A stretch of 37,202 nt of DNA from an uncultured beta proteobacterium. Its GTDB lineage: Bacteria; Pseudomonadota; Gammaproteobacteria; Burkholderiales; Burkholderiaceae. The position numbers were made by a program, and so were the translations under genes. The notes beneath the pieces are model-generated. The model was not told the origin of the DNA and did not search any database. It saw only the letters and a list, made by a program, of their open reading frames with translations. The stretch spans positions 1 through 37,202 of the forward strand of contig CAIOIX010000245.1 in NCBI GenBank assembly GCA_903858445.1. Direction: 5' to 3'. Shown one piece after another: positions 15,795 to 24,896 of this stretch. The stretch's first letter is position 1. Every line of letters starts with the position of its first letter.

Positions 15795-15804
15795 GGGGCT
15801 TTTT
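15795..15804 (+). terminator. Right arm and T-tract of the IS-interrupted terminator
   Basis: GGGGCTTTTT is the exact complement of the arm at 14328-14337. The IS separates the two arms by about 1.46 kb, so the hairpin probably no longer forms efficiently. It lies 55 bp upstream of the recQ start. Confidence 0.7.
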
Positions 15805-15858
15805 ACTTCTGGATCTTTGTAGCGCGTCTTTATCCACATACACAAAGGAGCATCGCTG

Positions 15859-17697
15859 TTGCAATCGAGTCACCAAGTCCTTCATGATGTGTTTGGCTTT
15901 GATCAATTCCGAGGTGCTCAAGAGTCGATTGTTCAGCATGTGGTCGATGGTGGAGATGCGCTGGTGTTAATGCCTACAGGGGCTGGCAAGTCTCTGTGCT
16001 ATCAAATTCCTGCGCTTGTGCGTCGCGGTGTCGGGGTGGTAGTTTCCCCCTTAATCGCATTAATGCAGGATCAGGTTGATGCCTTAACCCAGCTTGGCGT
16101 TAAAGCCTCTTTCCTTAATTCCAGTCTTGATGTGGCTAGCTCTCAAAGAGTAACCGCTCAATTGTTGGCTGGAGATCTCGATTTAATTTATGTTGCACCC
16201 GAACGGCTGATGAGCACTAGTTTTCTGTCGATACTCGATAGACTAAATGCGGGCCCTGGGATTGCTCTGTTTGCGATTGATGAGGCGCACTGCGTTTCTC
16301 AATGGGGCCATGATTTCCGCCCAGAATATCGTCAATTAACGGTATTTCATGAGCGCTTTCCCAAAGTGCCTCGTATTGCTTTAACTGCAACCGCTGATGC
16401 TCCCACCCGAGCTGAAATTGTGGACCGTCTCTCGCTAGAGTCGGCAGAGCACTTTGTATCGAGTTTTGATCGTCCCAATATTCGTTATCGAGTGCTACAA
16501 AAGCAAAGTGCGAAACAACAGTTAGAGCATTTTTTAGACGCTGAGCATGCCAATGACTCTGGAATTATTTATTGCCTATCTCGTCGTAGTGTTGAGGAGA
16601 CTGCCCAATGGTTAAAGGATCGTGGCTGGGATGCAATGCCTTATCACGCAGGCTTGAGTGTAGAAACTCGTAGCGCAAATCAAAAGCGCTTCTTGCGTGA
16701 GGAGGGTGTCATCATGGTGGCAACCGTGGCCTTTGGTATGGGTATTGATAAGCCCAATGTTCGCTTTGTGGCTCATCTAGATTTACCAAAAAGCATGGAA
16801 GGCTACTACCAAGAAACTGGTCGAGCAGGGCGCGATGGCTCCCCTGCTAATGCCTGGATGACCTACGGGCTCGGTGATGTGGTGAGCTTGCGTCAAATGG
16901 TTGATTCTGGCGAAGCCTCTGAAGAGCGAAAGCGCGTAGAGCGCCAAAAGCTAAATGCGCTACTAGGCTATTGCGAGTCCACCACATGCCGCCATCAAAC
17001 GATTTTGAGGTACTTTGGAGAGTTGCATCCTGGCAACTGCGGCAACTGCGATAACTGTCTCGAGCCAGTAGCAAGCTGGAACGCGACCAAGGAGGTACAA
17101 AAAGCATTGTCATGTGTCTACCGAACTGGTCAGCGTTTTGGTGTAACCCATTTGATTGATGTGCTTCTGGGCAAGACGACACCGAGAGTGAAACAATATT
17201 TTCATGAGCAAGTAAGTACATTCGCTATAGGTTCGGAGCTGAATCAGGCTCAGTGGAGTAGTGTCTACCGTCAATTAGTGGCAGGCGGCTATTTGGAGGC
17301 CGATATTGCATTGCATGGGGGCTTAAAGTTGGTTGACGGCATTGCACTTCCTGTGCTTCGGGGTGAAAAAGAGGTCTGGCTACGCAAAGAAAATAGCTAC
17401 TCCAAGAGCAAGGTCTCTCAATCGGGAGTTAGTAAGAGATCCACCCATCCCTTTAGCAATATTGCAGATGAAACTCTCTGGGAAGCACTCAAGGGCAAGC
17501 GTACCGAGCTGGCACGAGAACAAGGTGTGCCACCTTATGTAATTTTTCATGACAGTACTTTGCAGGAAATGGTCAAAAGTGCACCAACTAGTCTGGAACA
17601 ATTTAGTCGTATCGTGGGAGTGGGGCAGGCCAAGTTAGAGCGCTACGGAGAGCGCTTCATTGAAGTAATTTTGGCAAATACAGAAGTTCAAGGCTGA
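15859..17697 (+). CDS. recQ: ATP-dependent DNA helicase RecQ
   Basis: A 612-residue 3'-5' DNA helicase acting in recombination and stalled-fork repair. Visible features are [15 protein letters not shown] (Walker A, near residue 42), [20 protein letters not shown] (DEAH box, near 140) and ETGRAGRDG (motif VI). RecQ-Ct zinc ligands include CESTTC and CGNCDNC (near 370-405), and an HRDC domain sits at the C-terminus ([17 protein letters not shown]). The start is TTG, with a strong AAAGGAG eight bases upstream. The IS has landed about 70 bp upstream, so recQ expression may be affected by it. Confidence 0.97.
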   Translation: MQSSHQVLHDVFGFDQFRGAQESIVQHVVDGGDALVLMPTGAGKSLCYQIPALVRRGVGVVVSPLIALMQDQVDALTQLGVKASFLNSSLDVASSQRVTAQLLAGDLDLIYVAPERLMSTSFLSILDRLNAGPGIALFAIDEAHCVSQWGHDFRPEYRQLTVFHERFPKVPRIALTATADAPTRAEIVDRLSLESAEHFVSSFDRPNIRYRVLQKQSAKQQLEHFLDAEHANDSGIIYCLSRRSVEETAQWLKDRGWDAMPYHAGLSVETRSANQKRFLREEGVIMVATVAFGMGIDKPNVRFVAHLDLPKSMEGYYQETGRAGRDGSPANAWMTYGLGDVVSLRQMVDSGEASEERKRVERQKLNALLGYCESTTCRHQTILRYFGELHPGNCGNCDNCLEPVASWNATKEVQKALSCVYRTGQRFGVTHLIDVLLGKTTPRVKQYFHEQVSTFAIGSELNQAQWSSVYRQLVAGGYLEADIALHGGLKLVDGIALPVLRGEKEVWLRKENSYSKSKVSQSGVSKRSTHPFSNIADETLWEALKGKRTELAREQGVPPYVIFHDSTLQEMVKSAPTSLEQFSRIVGVGQAKLERYGERFIEVILANTEVQG

Positions 17698-17907
17698 TGT
17701 AAACGCAGATACCCCCTTCTTTTTTAGGAGCCGCATGATTGCTAGGTTCATTGGCTGGGATGATTCCACTTGCGAAAGAAGGCTTGCGAGTGACATTAAC
17801 TACTGGTTTGTCTTCTTGATTGGTGCTTAATTTTTAGCTCGGCAATTCCCCTGTTAATTTGAGGGCCTTCCTAGGGGGCGAAAATGAATCTAGTGAGTCG
17901 CATAGCT

Positions 17908-18501
17908 TTAGAAAATGGAGCTATACGAACTAGCATCTGGCCTTTGTTTGTTGGCCTTATGGGTAGAAATGCTGCCAATCGTGATGAAGCATAAAGGCTC
18001 CTCTTTTTCCTGAAGTGAAAATAGAGTTCGCATCTTTTTGCTATAGAGTGCTTTGCCGCTCGAGAGTCCTGACCCGAACCCCAAAGCATTGGCCATGAGT
18101 AAAATATTTTGAATGGCACATCCAGCGGATATAAGTTTCTCTTGTTCGGGAATATTATCTTGAGCGCCATTTAGTTTGGCGGTGGCCAGTAATAGTAGAG
18201 GTCCACGAAATGCTTTTTCCTTGGCTTCTTCAATTTGCATGGACGTTGCAGTAGGATCTCTTTCAATCAGGGCATCAGCAAATAAATTACCCAATAAATG
18301 ACGACCATCTAGACTGACTTCATAAAAGTGCCAAGGTGTTATTTTCCCGTGGTCGGGAGCAGCCCCGGCGGCATTCAATATTTCTAATTTCTGAGAGGGG
18401 TTAGGACCAGGTGCGATAAGTCTTTTGGGCGACACATGTTGGCGACTATGAATGAGCGCATTTGCGAAACCACCAAGTGAGCTTGAGCCATTAGAAACCA
18501 A
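17908..18501 (-). CDS. Nitroreductase family protein
   Basis: A 197-residue FMN-dependent nitroreductase-like protein, similar in layout to the short YdjA-type branch. The N-terminal ISxR-like [33 protein letters not shown] segment and the later [24 protein letters not shown] are family hallmarks for FMN binding. Length fits the short subgroup. It overlaps by 11 bp the 3' end of the NTF2-like gene, so the two are translationally coupled. The substrate is unknown; such enzymes reduce nitroaromatics, quinones or flavin-dependent substrates with NAD(P)H. Confidence 0.88.
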   Translation of the reverse strand: MVSNGSSSLGGFANALIHSRQHVSPKRLIAPGPNPSQKLEILNAAGAAPDHGKITPWHFYEVSLDGRHLLGNLFADALIERDPTATSMQIEEAKEKAFRGPLLLLATAKLNGAQDNIPEQEKLISAGCAIQNILLMANALGFGSGLSSGKALYSKKMRTLFSLQEKEEPLCFITIGSISTHKANKQRPDASSYSSIF

Positions 18502-18958
18502 AATGACTTAATCCCGGATGATCATCGGGTCTTCTCCCGAGGGGCCAAAAGAATTGGCGATCAGATTCTTTAATGGGTAAGTCATTAATGCTTGCAAAAC
18601 GTCTCATCATGAAGCCATTTTCATTAAACTCCCAATTCTCATTTCCAAAGCTTCGGATCCAGTTCCCTGAATCATCGCGGCACTCATAGGCAAATCGAAC
18701 CGCAATACGGTTATCTGTAAATGCCCAAAGCTCTTTGATCAGGCGGTAATCGAGTTCCTTGGCCCATTTGCGCTTCAGAAAATCTTTTACCTGTTCGCGA
18801 CCCCGGGGAAATTCCGCGCGATTACGCCAAATGGTATCTTCGGTGTACACCAGAGACACCTTTTCTGGATCTCGTGTGTTCCAGGCATCTTCAGCCATCC
18901 GAATCTTTTGAATGGCTGATTCTTTAGTAAATGGGGGTAGTGGCGCTTTTTGTTCCAT
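18491..18958 (-). CDS. NTF2-like protein, DUF1348 family
   Basis: About 155 residues from the ATG at 18958 ([11 protein letters not shown]). The motifs [32 protein letters not shown] and [12 protein letters not shown] are those of DUF1348, a cone-shaped alpha+beta fold of the NTF2/SnoaL type. Upstream in-frame ATGs at 18982 and 19000 would add 8 or 14 charged residues. The biochemical role of the family is not established. It is coupled by an 11-bp overlap to a nitroreductase, which suggests a joint redox or detoxification function. Confidence 0.87.
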   Translation of the reverse strand: MEQKAPLPPFTKESAIQKIRMAEDAWNTRDPEKVSLVYTEDTIWRNRAEFPRGREQVKDFLKRKWAKELDYRLIKELWAFTDNRIAVRFAYECRDDSGNWIRSFGNENWEFNENGFMMRRFASINDLPIKESDRQFFWPLGRRPDDHPGLSHFGF

Positions 18959-19071
18959 GGCTGTCTCAGACTTATCTTTCATCTTTGTAACAATATACAA
19001 AGTTCTGCCTACAATGGCGAAAGAAATGCCAACTTTGGTGCATTTAAATTAATACGTTATTGGAATGACTT

Positions 19072-20211
19072 TTGCGGCAATTACTCAATAAATTTCTGGC
19101 TGGATTTTTACCGGAAGCGAGCTCAGTCTCATGGTCTGAGAGATTCAGATCGGTTTTGGGAGTTGCTCTCGGTCTGCTGGCGATAATTGGTCTTAGTATG
19201 TTGCTTTCCTATGATGGCAAAGCTTCACCGTGGATTGTTGCCTCGATGGGAGCCAGTGCATTTTTGCTATTTGTATTGCCCTCTAGCCCAATGGCTCAGC
19301 CTTGGGCGGTTATCGGGGGGAGTTGTATTTCTGCCTTAGTGGGGCTTGCATGTACGAATGTTATCCATAGCTTGGCATTCTTAATTCCGCTTTCAGTTGG
19401 CTTAGCAATCTTGGCGATGTTCGCGCTACGTTGTTTGCATGCGCCCGCAGCGGCTTTGGCGCTATTAATCCCCTTAAGTGGGTTGACGGACTTTGAGTTT
19501 GTGCTCTTCCCAGTGCTGGGTAACGCTGTATTGCTGGTGGTGTGCGCCATGGCTTACAACTCACTCACTGGGAAGTCTTATCCGCACCGTCCCAAGGTAC
19601 TTCTGGATGCTTCTCCACTGGCGCAGCGCGACCGAAAAATTGAAGATGAAGAAATCAATGCGGTTTTAGCAAGGTATGACCAAGTTCTAGATATTAGTAA
19701 GGGCGACCTGGCCAATTTAATCTCCCAAGTTGAGCATGGTGCATATCAAAAGAAGTTGCAAAGTATGCAGTGCAAAAACATCATGAGTACAGAGGTCTTA
19801 TATGTGGAGATGGATTCTCCTTTAGATCAGGCGTGGAACCTATTGCGCAATCGTCACGTTAAAGCGTTGCCAGTAATAGATGGTGCGCGCAGGGTACTGG
19901 GCATTATTACTTTAGAGGATTTTATTAAAAGTGCAGCAGTTGATTTTCATCAGAGTTTTGGTCAGCGTATCAGAGGTTTTATGCGCACAGCAGTCCCAGG
20001 CTTAAACAGCTTACCTAATGCGGTTGGGCAGGTGATGAGTAAGCCTGTAAGGGTTATTAGTGAAGATAGAAATATGCTTGATCTCGCTGAGATATTTTGC
20101 GGTGATGGTCACCATCACATTCCCGTGATTAATGCGGACAAACAGTTGGTCGGCATGATTACTCAATCTGACTTTGTGAAAGCGATTGATCAATCGATTG
20201 CCATTCGCTAA
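19072..20211 (+). CDS. HPP family membrane protein with C-terminal CBS pair
   Basis: A 379-residue protein. Residues about 25-165 contain four or more membrane helices of the HPP family (SPWIVASMGASAFLLFVLPSS and AQPWAVIGGS). The signature reads LHAPAAALAL, so it has HAP in place of HPP. A cytoplasmic linker follows, then two CBS motifs (IMSTEVLYVEMDSPL and VMSKPVRVISEDRNM) that typically bind adenine nucleotides. The start is TTG at 19072. An in-frame TGA lies two codons upstream and the family normally begins this way, so it is the first possible start. Some HPP proteins transport nitrite. It converges on a second HPP gene at the end of the nitrate operon. Confidence 0.9.
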   Translation: MRQLLNKFLAGFLPEASSVSWSERFRSVLGVALGLLAIIGLSMLLSYDGKASPWIVASMGASAFLLFVLPSSPMAQPWAVIGGSCISALVGLACTNVIHSLAFLIPLSVGLAILAMFALRCLHAPAAALALLIPLSGLTDFEFVLFPVLGNAVLLVVCAMAYNSLTGKSYPHRPKVLLDASPLAQRDRKIEDEEINAVLARYDQVLDISKGDLANLISQVEHGAYQKKLQSMQCKNIMSTEVLYVEMDSPLDQAWNLLRNRHVKALPVIDGARRVLGIITLEDFIKSAAVDFHQSFGQRIRGFMRTAVPGLNSLPNAVGQVMSKPVRVISEDRNMLDLAEIFCGDGHHHIPVINADKQLVGMITQSDFVKAIDQSIAIR

Positions 20212-20264
20212 AGAATATTCTAGGCAAGTGACTTATTCCTAGCTGGGCAAGGCTTAGTGCTGCA

Positions 20265-20774
20265 TCAGGCCCAAATGCTCCAGTCTTTTGATGGCGGAGA
20301 AGGTTCGTTCCATTTCACTGGGTAATGTAAGGTCCTGTCAGGCGTTAAGCGACTCCAGATTGCCGCTACGATAGCAAGAGTGACAATGCCTACCAACACA
20401 ACCACGATAAGATGGCCAAATCCAGCGTGTGCCTGAATCATGATGAGTGGATTGGCGCCTGCTGGTGGGTGGACTGTTTGAGTCAATAATAAAACTACCA
20501 AGGTGATGACTTCCGCCAGTAAGTAAACCCATAAAGCATCATTAAAAAGTTGGTAGCAAATGATGCCAATTAGGGCGCTGAAGAGGTGACCCCCAAATAA
20601 GGCTCGTGGTTGAGCTGCAGGAGCGCTAGTGAGCCCAAATAAAAATATGGTGGAACCTCCCAGCGAGGCGAGCAGTAGTGGTGATGTTGGTGGTTTGGTA
20701 AAAAGGAGGGCCAAGCCAAGCGCAATGGTTGCTCCCAGACAAACCCATAGTAAGCGCAACATGATTTTCAGCAT
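20265..20774 (-). CDS. HPP family membrane protein, candidate nitrite/nitrate transporter
   Basis: A 169-residue integral membrane protein with about four to five helices and the exact signature TQTVHPPAGANPLI. The N-terminal half contains SPLLLASLGGSTIFLFGL and AAQPRALFGGHLFSALIG, as in other HPP proteins. HPP members in cyanobacteria and chloroplasts have been reported to carry nitrite. Here the gene is the last of a minus-strand run nrtA-nirB-nirD-nasA-ybiB-HPP, with a 22-bp gap from ybiB. That context supports a nitrite or nitrate membrane transport role, but this is inference. Confidence 0.88.
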   Translation of the reverse strand: MLKIMLRLLWVCLGATIALGLALLFTKPPTSPLLLASLGGSTIFLFGLTSAPAAQPRALFGGHLFSALIGIICYQLFNDALWVYLLAEVITLVVLLLTQTVHPPAGANPLIMIQAHAGFGHLIVVVLVGIVTLAIVAAIWSRLTPDRTLHYPVKWNEPSPPSKDWSIWA

Positions 20775-20796
20775 AGACTTTGGCTTAGGCTTGAGC

Positions 20797-21705
20797 TTAA
20801 ATTAAGCCAGCCATTTTGGCGATTTGATTAGCCTGTCTCAAGACTGAATGAGGGCAAGCCATTGCACCAGAAAGTATTTTTGCAGTCACGGATCCCGTCA
20901 ACGAGGCATCTATTGTCGTAAAGGGGTTAAGGTCTGAGAAGCGCTCTTCTGGGCTAGTGTCTTCTTGTCCGCTGGAAAACAAAAAATGCATCTCGGGAAG
21001 TCTTTGTAAGGATGCCGTTGGCTCACCTTCACTACCCCTCATCAGGATCGCATTAGCCGAGCGCATCTGAAAGTACTCCCGCAATTTTTCTGGATATTCT
21101 GGGTGGGTGTAATTAGAAACTTGCCAAGCGTTGTGGGCGAGAGGGTTAATAAGTTTTGCCAAGACATGCCCGGTGTTGCGTAAGCCAATTTGTGCCCTGA
21201 TATCCAGAAGTCTTTGTAGTTCTGGTGAAATGACCTTCAGTGGGCAGAATATGGGTGTATTTGACGTCAGCAATGAGCCAAATTCATTAGGATGATTGAG
21301 GATAGGCCAGCCAAGCGCTACAAATATCTCATGGCTGGTTACTCTAGTCTGATCCTGTTCCACTCCTTGGACAACGACAGTAAATCCTTGGTTAGCAAGC
21401 ATGCCAGCTAGCAGTGGTGTGAGGTTTGCTTGTTTCCTAGCGCCGTTATAGCTTGGCAAAACGATGCTGGGGCGAGATTCTGGGTTGAGTAATGTCAGAT
21501 CTGGTTCCAGTGCATCCATAAATCCCATTAATTCGGCCACAGACTCACCCTTGATGCGCATGGCAATGCAAAAGGCACCTAACTCTAGATCGCTTACCTT
21601 GCCAGCCAGAATGAGCGAAAACACTTCTTTGGCCTGATTACGATCAAGATCGCCAGCACCTTTGCTACCACGGCCAATGACCTTTAAGAAAGAAGTAATA
21701 CTCAT
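20797..21705 (-). CDS. ybiB: DNA-binding protein YbiB (TrpD2-like)
   Basis: A 302-residue homologue of anthranilate phosphoribosyltransferase that matches the YbiB/TrpD2 branch. The N-terminal helical domain has RNQAKEVFSLILAGKVSDLELGAF and MRIKGESVAELMGF. The glycine-rich region is altered to LPSYNGARKQANLTPLLA, so the phosphoribosyl site is not that of TrpD. YbiB of E. coli binds nucleic acid and is not a tryptophan enzyme. It starts 7 bp after nasA and belongs to the nitrate assimilation operon. Association of ybiB with nasA/nirBD occurs in other proteobacteria to my recollection; its role there is unknown. Confidence 0.9.
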   Translation of the reverse strand: MSITSFLKVIGRGSKGAGDLDRNQAKEVFSLILAGKVSDLELGAFCIAMRIKGESVAELMGFMDALEPDLTLLNPESRPSIVLPSYNGARKQANLTPLLAGMLANQGFTVVVQGVEQDQTRVTSHEIFVALGWPILNHPNEFGSLLTSNTPIFCPLKVISPELQRLLDIRAQIGLRNTGHVLAKLINPLAHNAWQVSNYTHPEYPEKLREYFQMRSANAILMRGSEGEPTASLQRLPEMHFLFSSGQEDTSPEERFSDLNPFTTIDASLTGSVTAKILSGAMACPHSVLRQANQIAKMAGLI

Positions 21706-21712
21706 TAAGAGA

Positions 21713-24553
21713 TTATGCCGTTACTTCAGTTTTCAAGAAGTTTGCAATGATTTGTTTAACTTCGGGTTTGCAGGAGCCGCAATTGGTGCCGCATTGGGTT
21801 TTGGATTGAAGTAGTGACATAGCGTCATCCGGACTGCTACCCGATGATATTTTTTCTAGGCACTCTTTCATCGTATCTGCAGAAACATTGAAGCAGTTAC
21901 AAATAACCTTGCCCTTAGCTTGAATTTCTACTGGGGGCTTACTGACAGGCATCAGTAATGATCGACCAAGGGCTTTGGCATCAAGCCCGCTTTCAAGATA
22001 CTCTCTTAGCCAAGCGGTGCTCGCCAAACTCTCAATGGATCCAGTAAGCATGGCAGACAAGACTTTATCTTGCGCGCGAACTAGTCGCACAATACCTCTG
22101 CGCTTGTCGCTATAACGCATTACCGGCTCTGTTGAGGCCTCATCTAATTTAAATTGCTGCATGACTTGCTGTAATCCTGCTGCCGCAATCGATTGGGCTT
22201 CTTCTAGTGGGTCTGCATGATGGGCAGCCTTAAATGACACCCCAATCAAGCCACCATCTTGCTCCCTACCAAATAAGACGCATTGAGCTGAGTCAAAGTA
22301 AGGCAAGATGCTGCGCAAGTTATTTTGAATAGAAAAAGCCGTCTCTTGTGAAAATAGTCCAAATGCTACGAGTTGCCAAGGTAAGTTGGCGGGCAAAATT
22401 TTGACGGCGGAATGTTTTAACTCTGGCTGACCAGATACTGGGTCAATCACATTGCAGGTCAGGCCATTAACTCCGCGACCTGGATTTTTACCAGCAGCCC
22501 CTGATATAAATTCAGAGCCCCAGTGCATTGCAATGAAGGCTTGTGAAGAGGCGATATCGTCTGAAACTTTAACGGGGAAGATTTCACTCCCTCTACGGCT
22601 GGTGACATGCACGAGATCGCCATTGGTGAGATTCATCCTGCCAGCATCTTTTGGCGATAGTTCAACGCACGGCTCAGGAGAGTGGGCGTACAGCGTACCA
22701 ACGGTCCCCGTTCTACTCATACCGTGCCATTGATCTCTAAGGCGACCGGTATTTAAGGCAAATGGATAGCGCGCATCTACTGATTCAGCGGTCGCTTTGT
22801 ATGGGGCGGCGATAAAGTGCGCTTTCTTGTCTTTGGTTGGAAAGACTCCGTTTTCATACAATCTTTTTTTGCCAAAATACGTTCCCTTTGGCATGGGCCA
22901 CTGTTGTGGTCCGCGTTCATCCAAAATGGCATAGCTGAGCCCGGTGATATCCAAATCGCGACCAGCCGTACTTTCTCGATGCTCATTCCAAATATCCTCT
23001 GGACCAGCATAGGGAAATAGGGTGCTAACGCCTTCTTTTCTATTTCCGGGGAGAAGTAGTTCTAAGGCGCGCGCAATCTCCAGTGCAATCTGCCAATCAT
23101 GTTTGGCAGATTCGTAGGGGTCAATCGCGGGATTTACTTTGGAAATTCTGCGCTCTGAATTGGTGACGGTGCCAATCTTTTCTGCCCAGGTGCTTGCTGG
23201 TAACAACACATCGGCATAGAGCGTGGTGGCTGTATGTGCATAGGCCTCTTGAACGACCACAAACTCTGCCTTGCTCAGTCCTTCATGAACTGCATTGAGG
23301 TCAGGCATCGACTGTGCGGGGTTTGTACAAACAATCCAAATGGCTTTGAGTTTTTGAGTACGCAATGCTTCAAACATGGGGATTGCACTCAGACCTGGTT
23401 TTTCAGGTACAGAATGCACGCCCCACAAGTTAGCGACTTCTGCGCGATGTTCTGGATTAGCAAGATCACGATGGGCTGATAGTAGGTTGGCCAATCCACC
23501 GACTTCTCTACCACCCATTGCATTGGGTTGACCAGTAAGAGAGAAGGGGCCTGCACCAGCTTTACCAATTTGACCGGTGGCTAAATGCAGATTCACTAAG
23601 GCCGCATTCTTAGCGGTGCCTGAGGCGGATTGGTTTAAGCCTTGGCAGTACATTGATAGGGTTGCAGGGGAGGTAGCAAACCATTCCGCCGCTTGGTATA
23701 AATCTTTTTCCTTAATCCCGCAAATCTCGCTCACTGCTTTGGGTGTGAAATCCCTCACAAGATCTCGTAGGGCATCAAAGCCATCTGTATAAGACTTGAT
23801 ATAGGACTCATCAATCCATTTTTCCCAAAGCATCACGTACAGCATACCGTGGTAAAGCGCTACATCGGTACCTGGCTGGATCTGCAAATACAGATCAGCT
23901 TCTTTAGCGGTATCCGTTTTTCTGGGGTCAACAACGATCACCTTGAGGTCGGGATTCTTTTTGCGGGCGTCCTCAAGGCGTCTGTATAGAATCGGATGTG
24001 CAAATGCGGTATTCGATCCAGCAATAAAAATGGTGGATGCAGAATCAATATCTTCGTAGCAGCAAGGCGGGGCATCCATGCCTAAAGTTTGCTTGTAGCC
24101 AGCTACTGCACTGGACATGCATAGACGTGAATTGGTATCAATGTTATTCGAGCCAATTAAGCCCTTCATCAACTTATTGAAGATGTAATAGTCTTCGGTC
24201 AGCAATTGCCCAGAGACGTAAATCCCTACAGATTCTGGACCATGTTCTTGAATGATGTCTGCAAATTTCTTGGCAACAGTCTCAATGGCTTCTGACCAAG
24301 TAACGTTAATTGGTACTTCGCTCCTTGCCATCCTAATTGCTGGTGATCCTAGGCGCGCTTGTTTTTGCAGGCTAGGATTTGCAGTCAGGTGGAGAGTGGA
24401 GCCTTTGCTGCAGAGTCTGCCAAAGTTTGCAGGGTGATCTGGGTCGCCACGAATCCCGGTTACCTCTAACTTCCCATTGCTTGATTCTGTAGTTTCAATA
24501 ATGACGCCACAGCCAACACCACAGTAGCAACAGGTGCTTTTAACATCAGCCAT
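21713..24553 (-). CDS. nasA: Assimilatory nitrate reductase catalytic subunit
   Basis: A 946-residue cytoplasmic molybdoenzyme that reduces nitrate to nitrite. The N-terminus binds a [4Fe-4S] cluster (STCCYCGVGCGV ... GRLCSKG). Molybdopterin motifs include SRLCMSSAVAGYKQTLG (the Cys is a candidate Mo ligand region), NTAFAHPILYRR and TGRLRDQWHGMSRTG. The C-terminus (about 883-935) carries a BFD-like [2Fe-2S] domain (CNCFNVS ... CGTNCGSCKPE), as in enterobacterial NasA. It overlaps nirD by 8 bp. No NasC-type NADH reductase is in the window, so electrons may come from ferredoxin or an unlinked partner. Confidence 0.95.
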   Translation of the reverse strand: MADVKSTCCYCGVGCGVIIETTESSNGKLEVTGIRGDPDHPANFGRLCSKGSTLHLTANPSLQKQARLGSPAIRMARSEVPINVTWSEAIETVAKKFADIIQEHGPESVGIYVSGQLLTEDYYIFNKLMKGLIGSNNIDTNSRLCMSSAVAGYKQTLGMDAPPCCYEDIDSASTIFIAGSNTAFAHPILYRRLEDARKKNPDLKVIVVDPRKTDTAKEADLYLQIQPGTDVALYHGMLYVMLWEKWIDESYIKSYTDGFDALRDLVRDFTPKAVSEICGIKEKDLYQAAEWFATSPATLSMYCQGLNQSASGTAKNAALVNLHLATGQIGKAGAGPFSLTGQPNAMGGREVGGLANLLSAHRDLANPEHRAEVANLWGVHSVPEKPGLSAIPMFEALRTQKLKAIWIVCTNPAQSMPDLNAVHEGLSKAEFVVVQEAYAHTATTLYADVLLPASTWAEKIGTVTNSERRISKVNPAIDPYESAKHDWQIALEIARALELLLPGNRKEGVSTLFPYAGPEDIWNEHRESTAGRDLDITGLSYAILDERGPQQWPMPKGTYFGKKRLYENGVFPTKDKKAHFIAAPYKATAESVDARYPFALNTGRLRDQWHGMSRTGTVGTLYAHSPEPCVELSPKDAGRMNLTNGDLVHVTSRRGSEIFPVKVSDDIASSQAFIAMHWGSEFISGAAGKNPGRGVNGLTCNVIDPVSGQPELKHSAVKILPANLPWQLVAFGLFSQETAFSIQNNLRSILPYFDSAQCVLFGREQDGGLIGVSFKAAHHADPLEEAQSIAAAGLQQVMQQFKLDEASTEPVMRYSDKRRGIVRLVRAQDKVLSAMLTGSIESLASTAWLREYLESGLDAKALGRSLLMPVSKPPVEIQAKGKVICNCFNVSADTMKECLEKISSGSSPDDAMSLLQSKTQCGTNCGSCKPEVKQIIANFLKTEVTA

Positions 24554-24896
24554 GAGTGGTTTGCAATTCCTCGCGATTTAACCAAACTATGCCTGCCTCA
24601 ACTTTTACAGCAAAGGATTTGGCACAACCTTCATCGGGAGCAGTGGCGCAGCCAGTTGAAAGATCAATATTCCAAGAGTGCAGCGGGCAGGTAACTGACT
24701 TCCCGTGAACAATGCCTTGTGAGAGAGGGCCACCCTTATGTGGGCATTCATCCAACACGGCAAATACCTCATCTTCAGAATTTCTGAAGATAGCAATTTG
24801 ACCAGCGGGCGCCTTGATAACGCGAGAACCCAATACAGGAATTTCTTCCGCAGTAGTGATTTTTTGCCATTCTTGGAGCGATGAAGTATTAGACAT
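24546..24896 (-). CDS. nirD: Nitrite reductase (NADH) small subunit, Rieske-type
   Basis: About 116 residues from the ATG at 24896 (MSNTSSLQEW). It contains the Rieske pattern CPHKGGPLSQG ... CPLHSWNIDL, giving CxH and CxxH ligand sets. It forms the small subunit of the siroheme NADH nitrite reductase with NirB. The track's start at 24980 lies far inside nirB and is unlikely. The chosen start gives an 8-bp overlap with nirB at the 5' side and an 8-bp overlap with nasA at the 3' side, a tightly coupled arrangement. Confidence 0.93.
   Translation of the reverse strand: MSNTSSLQEWQKITTAEEIPVLGSRVIKAPAGQIAIFRNSEDEVFAVLDECPHKGGPLSQGIVHGKSVTCPLHSWNIDLSTGCATAPDEGCAKSFAVKVEAGIVWLNREELQTTHG

Noticed and set aside
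17657-17833. 58-codon minus-strand open frame (contains KPVVNVTRKPSFASGIIPANEPSNH) after recQ
   Set aside because: It has no ATG/GTG/TTG start that leaves a reasonable length, overlaps the recQ end and matches nothing I know. It may be a decayed gene fragment, but support is too weak to annotate.
19065-19091. Mini-ORF MTFAAITQ overlapping the HPP-CBS TTG start
   Set aside because: Eight codons, weak ribosome-binding site and no sign of attenuation. Probably chance, though it might reduce initiation at the TTG.
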